A stretch of DNA of 6,090 bases from positions 1 to 6,090 of the forward strand of contig FR899833.1 of the NCBI GenBank assembly GCA_000437595.1. The letters run 5' to 3'. Shown here in pieces: positions 6,033 through 6,090 of the stretch. Below the pieces are notes generated by a model. That model made no database searches. It was not told the DNA's origin and worked only from the letters and a program-made list of their open reading frames with translations. Source of the stretch: Faecalibacterium sp. CAG:74 (GTDB taxonomy: Bacteria; Bacillota; Clostridia; Christensenellales; Aristaeellaceae). The translations under genes and the position numbers were made by a program. Positions within the stretch are counted from its first letter, which is position 1; each line of letters opens with the position of its first letter.

Positions 6033-6090
6033 AGTAAGGAAAAGCGACCAACTCAATCGCGCGAAAGGGGTCAAGGGGAAAATTTCCCCT
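6033..6090 (+). repeat. Copy C of the dispersed hairpin repeat, cut by the window end
   Basis: Starts 20 bases after the stop codon of the large gene. It shares accaactcaatcgcgcgaaa (6047-6066) and GGTCAAGGG with copy B. The 3' end is a near-perfect palindrome: AGGGGAA (6074-6080), loop AAT, TTCCCCT (6084-6090). The stem differs from copy B in sequence but keeps seven pairs and a 3-base loop. No T-run is visible before the window ends, so it cannot be judged as a terminator. By analogy with copy B it may stand in the leader of the next gene, which lies outside the window. Confidence 0.7.

Overview
The window is GC-rich and carries two convincing protein genes, both on the + strand. Much of the non-coding space is repetitive and structured. 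The strong bias toward G/C at third codon positions, purine-rich Shine-Dalgarno sites and a giant fused CoA-dehydratase-activase-type protein fit a high-GC anaerobic Firmicute, most likely a gut Clostridia/Oscillospiraceae-like bacterium. That placement is inference, not proof.

Layout. Positions 1-163 are a leader holding one truncated and one complete copy of a short hairpin-bearing repeat. The second copy abuts the ribosome binding site of a polyphosphate kinase 2 gene (164-1036). Positions 1037-1755 form a 719-base gap that is far from empty. It contains a possible 56-codon small ORF (1078-1248) with an internal 11-bp hairpin, an intrinsic-terminator-like hairpin (1268-1306), and a fold-back element of about 161 bp with 15-bp perfect terminal inverted repeats (1314-1474). 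A partial extra copy of the element's parts lies just beyond it (1512-1536), followed by a coding-like but broken stretch (1634-1755). From 1756 to 6012 runs one 1418-residue protein with two tandem BadF/BadG/HgdC-type ATPase activase domains, a four-cysteine linker, a DUF2229/COG3580-like region and a COG3581-like C-terminal region. Positions 6033-6090 are another copy of the hairpin repeat, cut by the window edge.

How the genes relate. The two genes are separated by a terminator and a mobile-looking repeat, so they are probably separate transcription units. The kinase would use polyphosphate to recharge nucleoside phosphates. The large protein looks like an ATP-driven electron-transfer machine related to the 2-hydroxyacyl-CoA dehydratase activases, with activator and reductase-like parts in one chain. 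Its substrate is not known from this sequence, and no dehydratase subunit genes lie beside it here.

The observations most worth following are the covarying hairpin repeat that flanks both genes, the fold-back element, and the intramolecular pseudo-dimer of activase domains that keeps the cluster-cysteine spacing twice.
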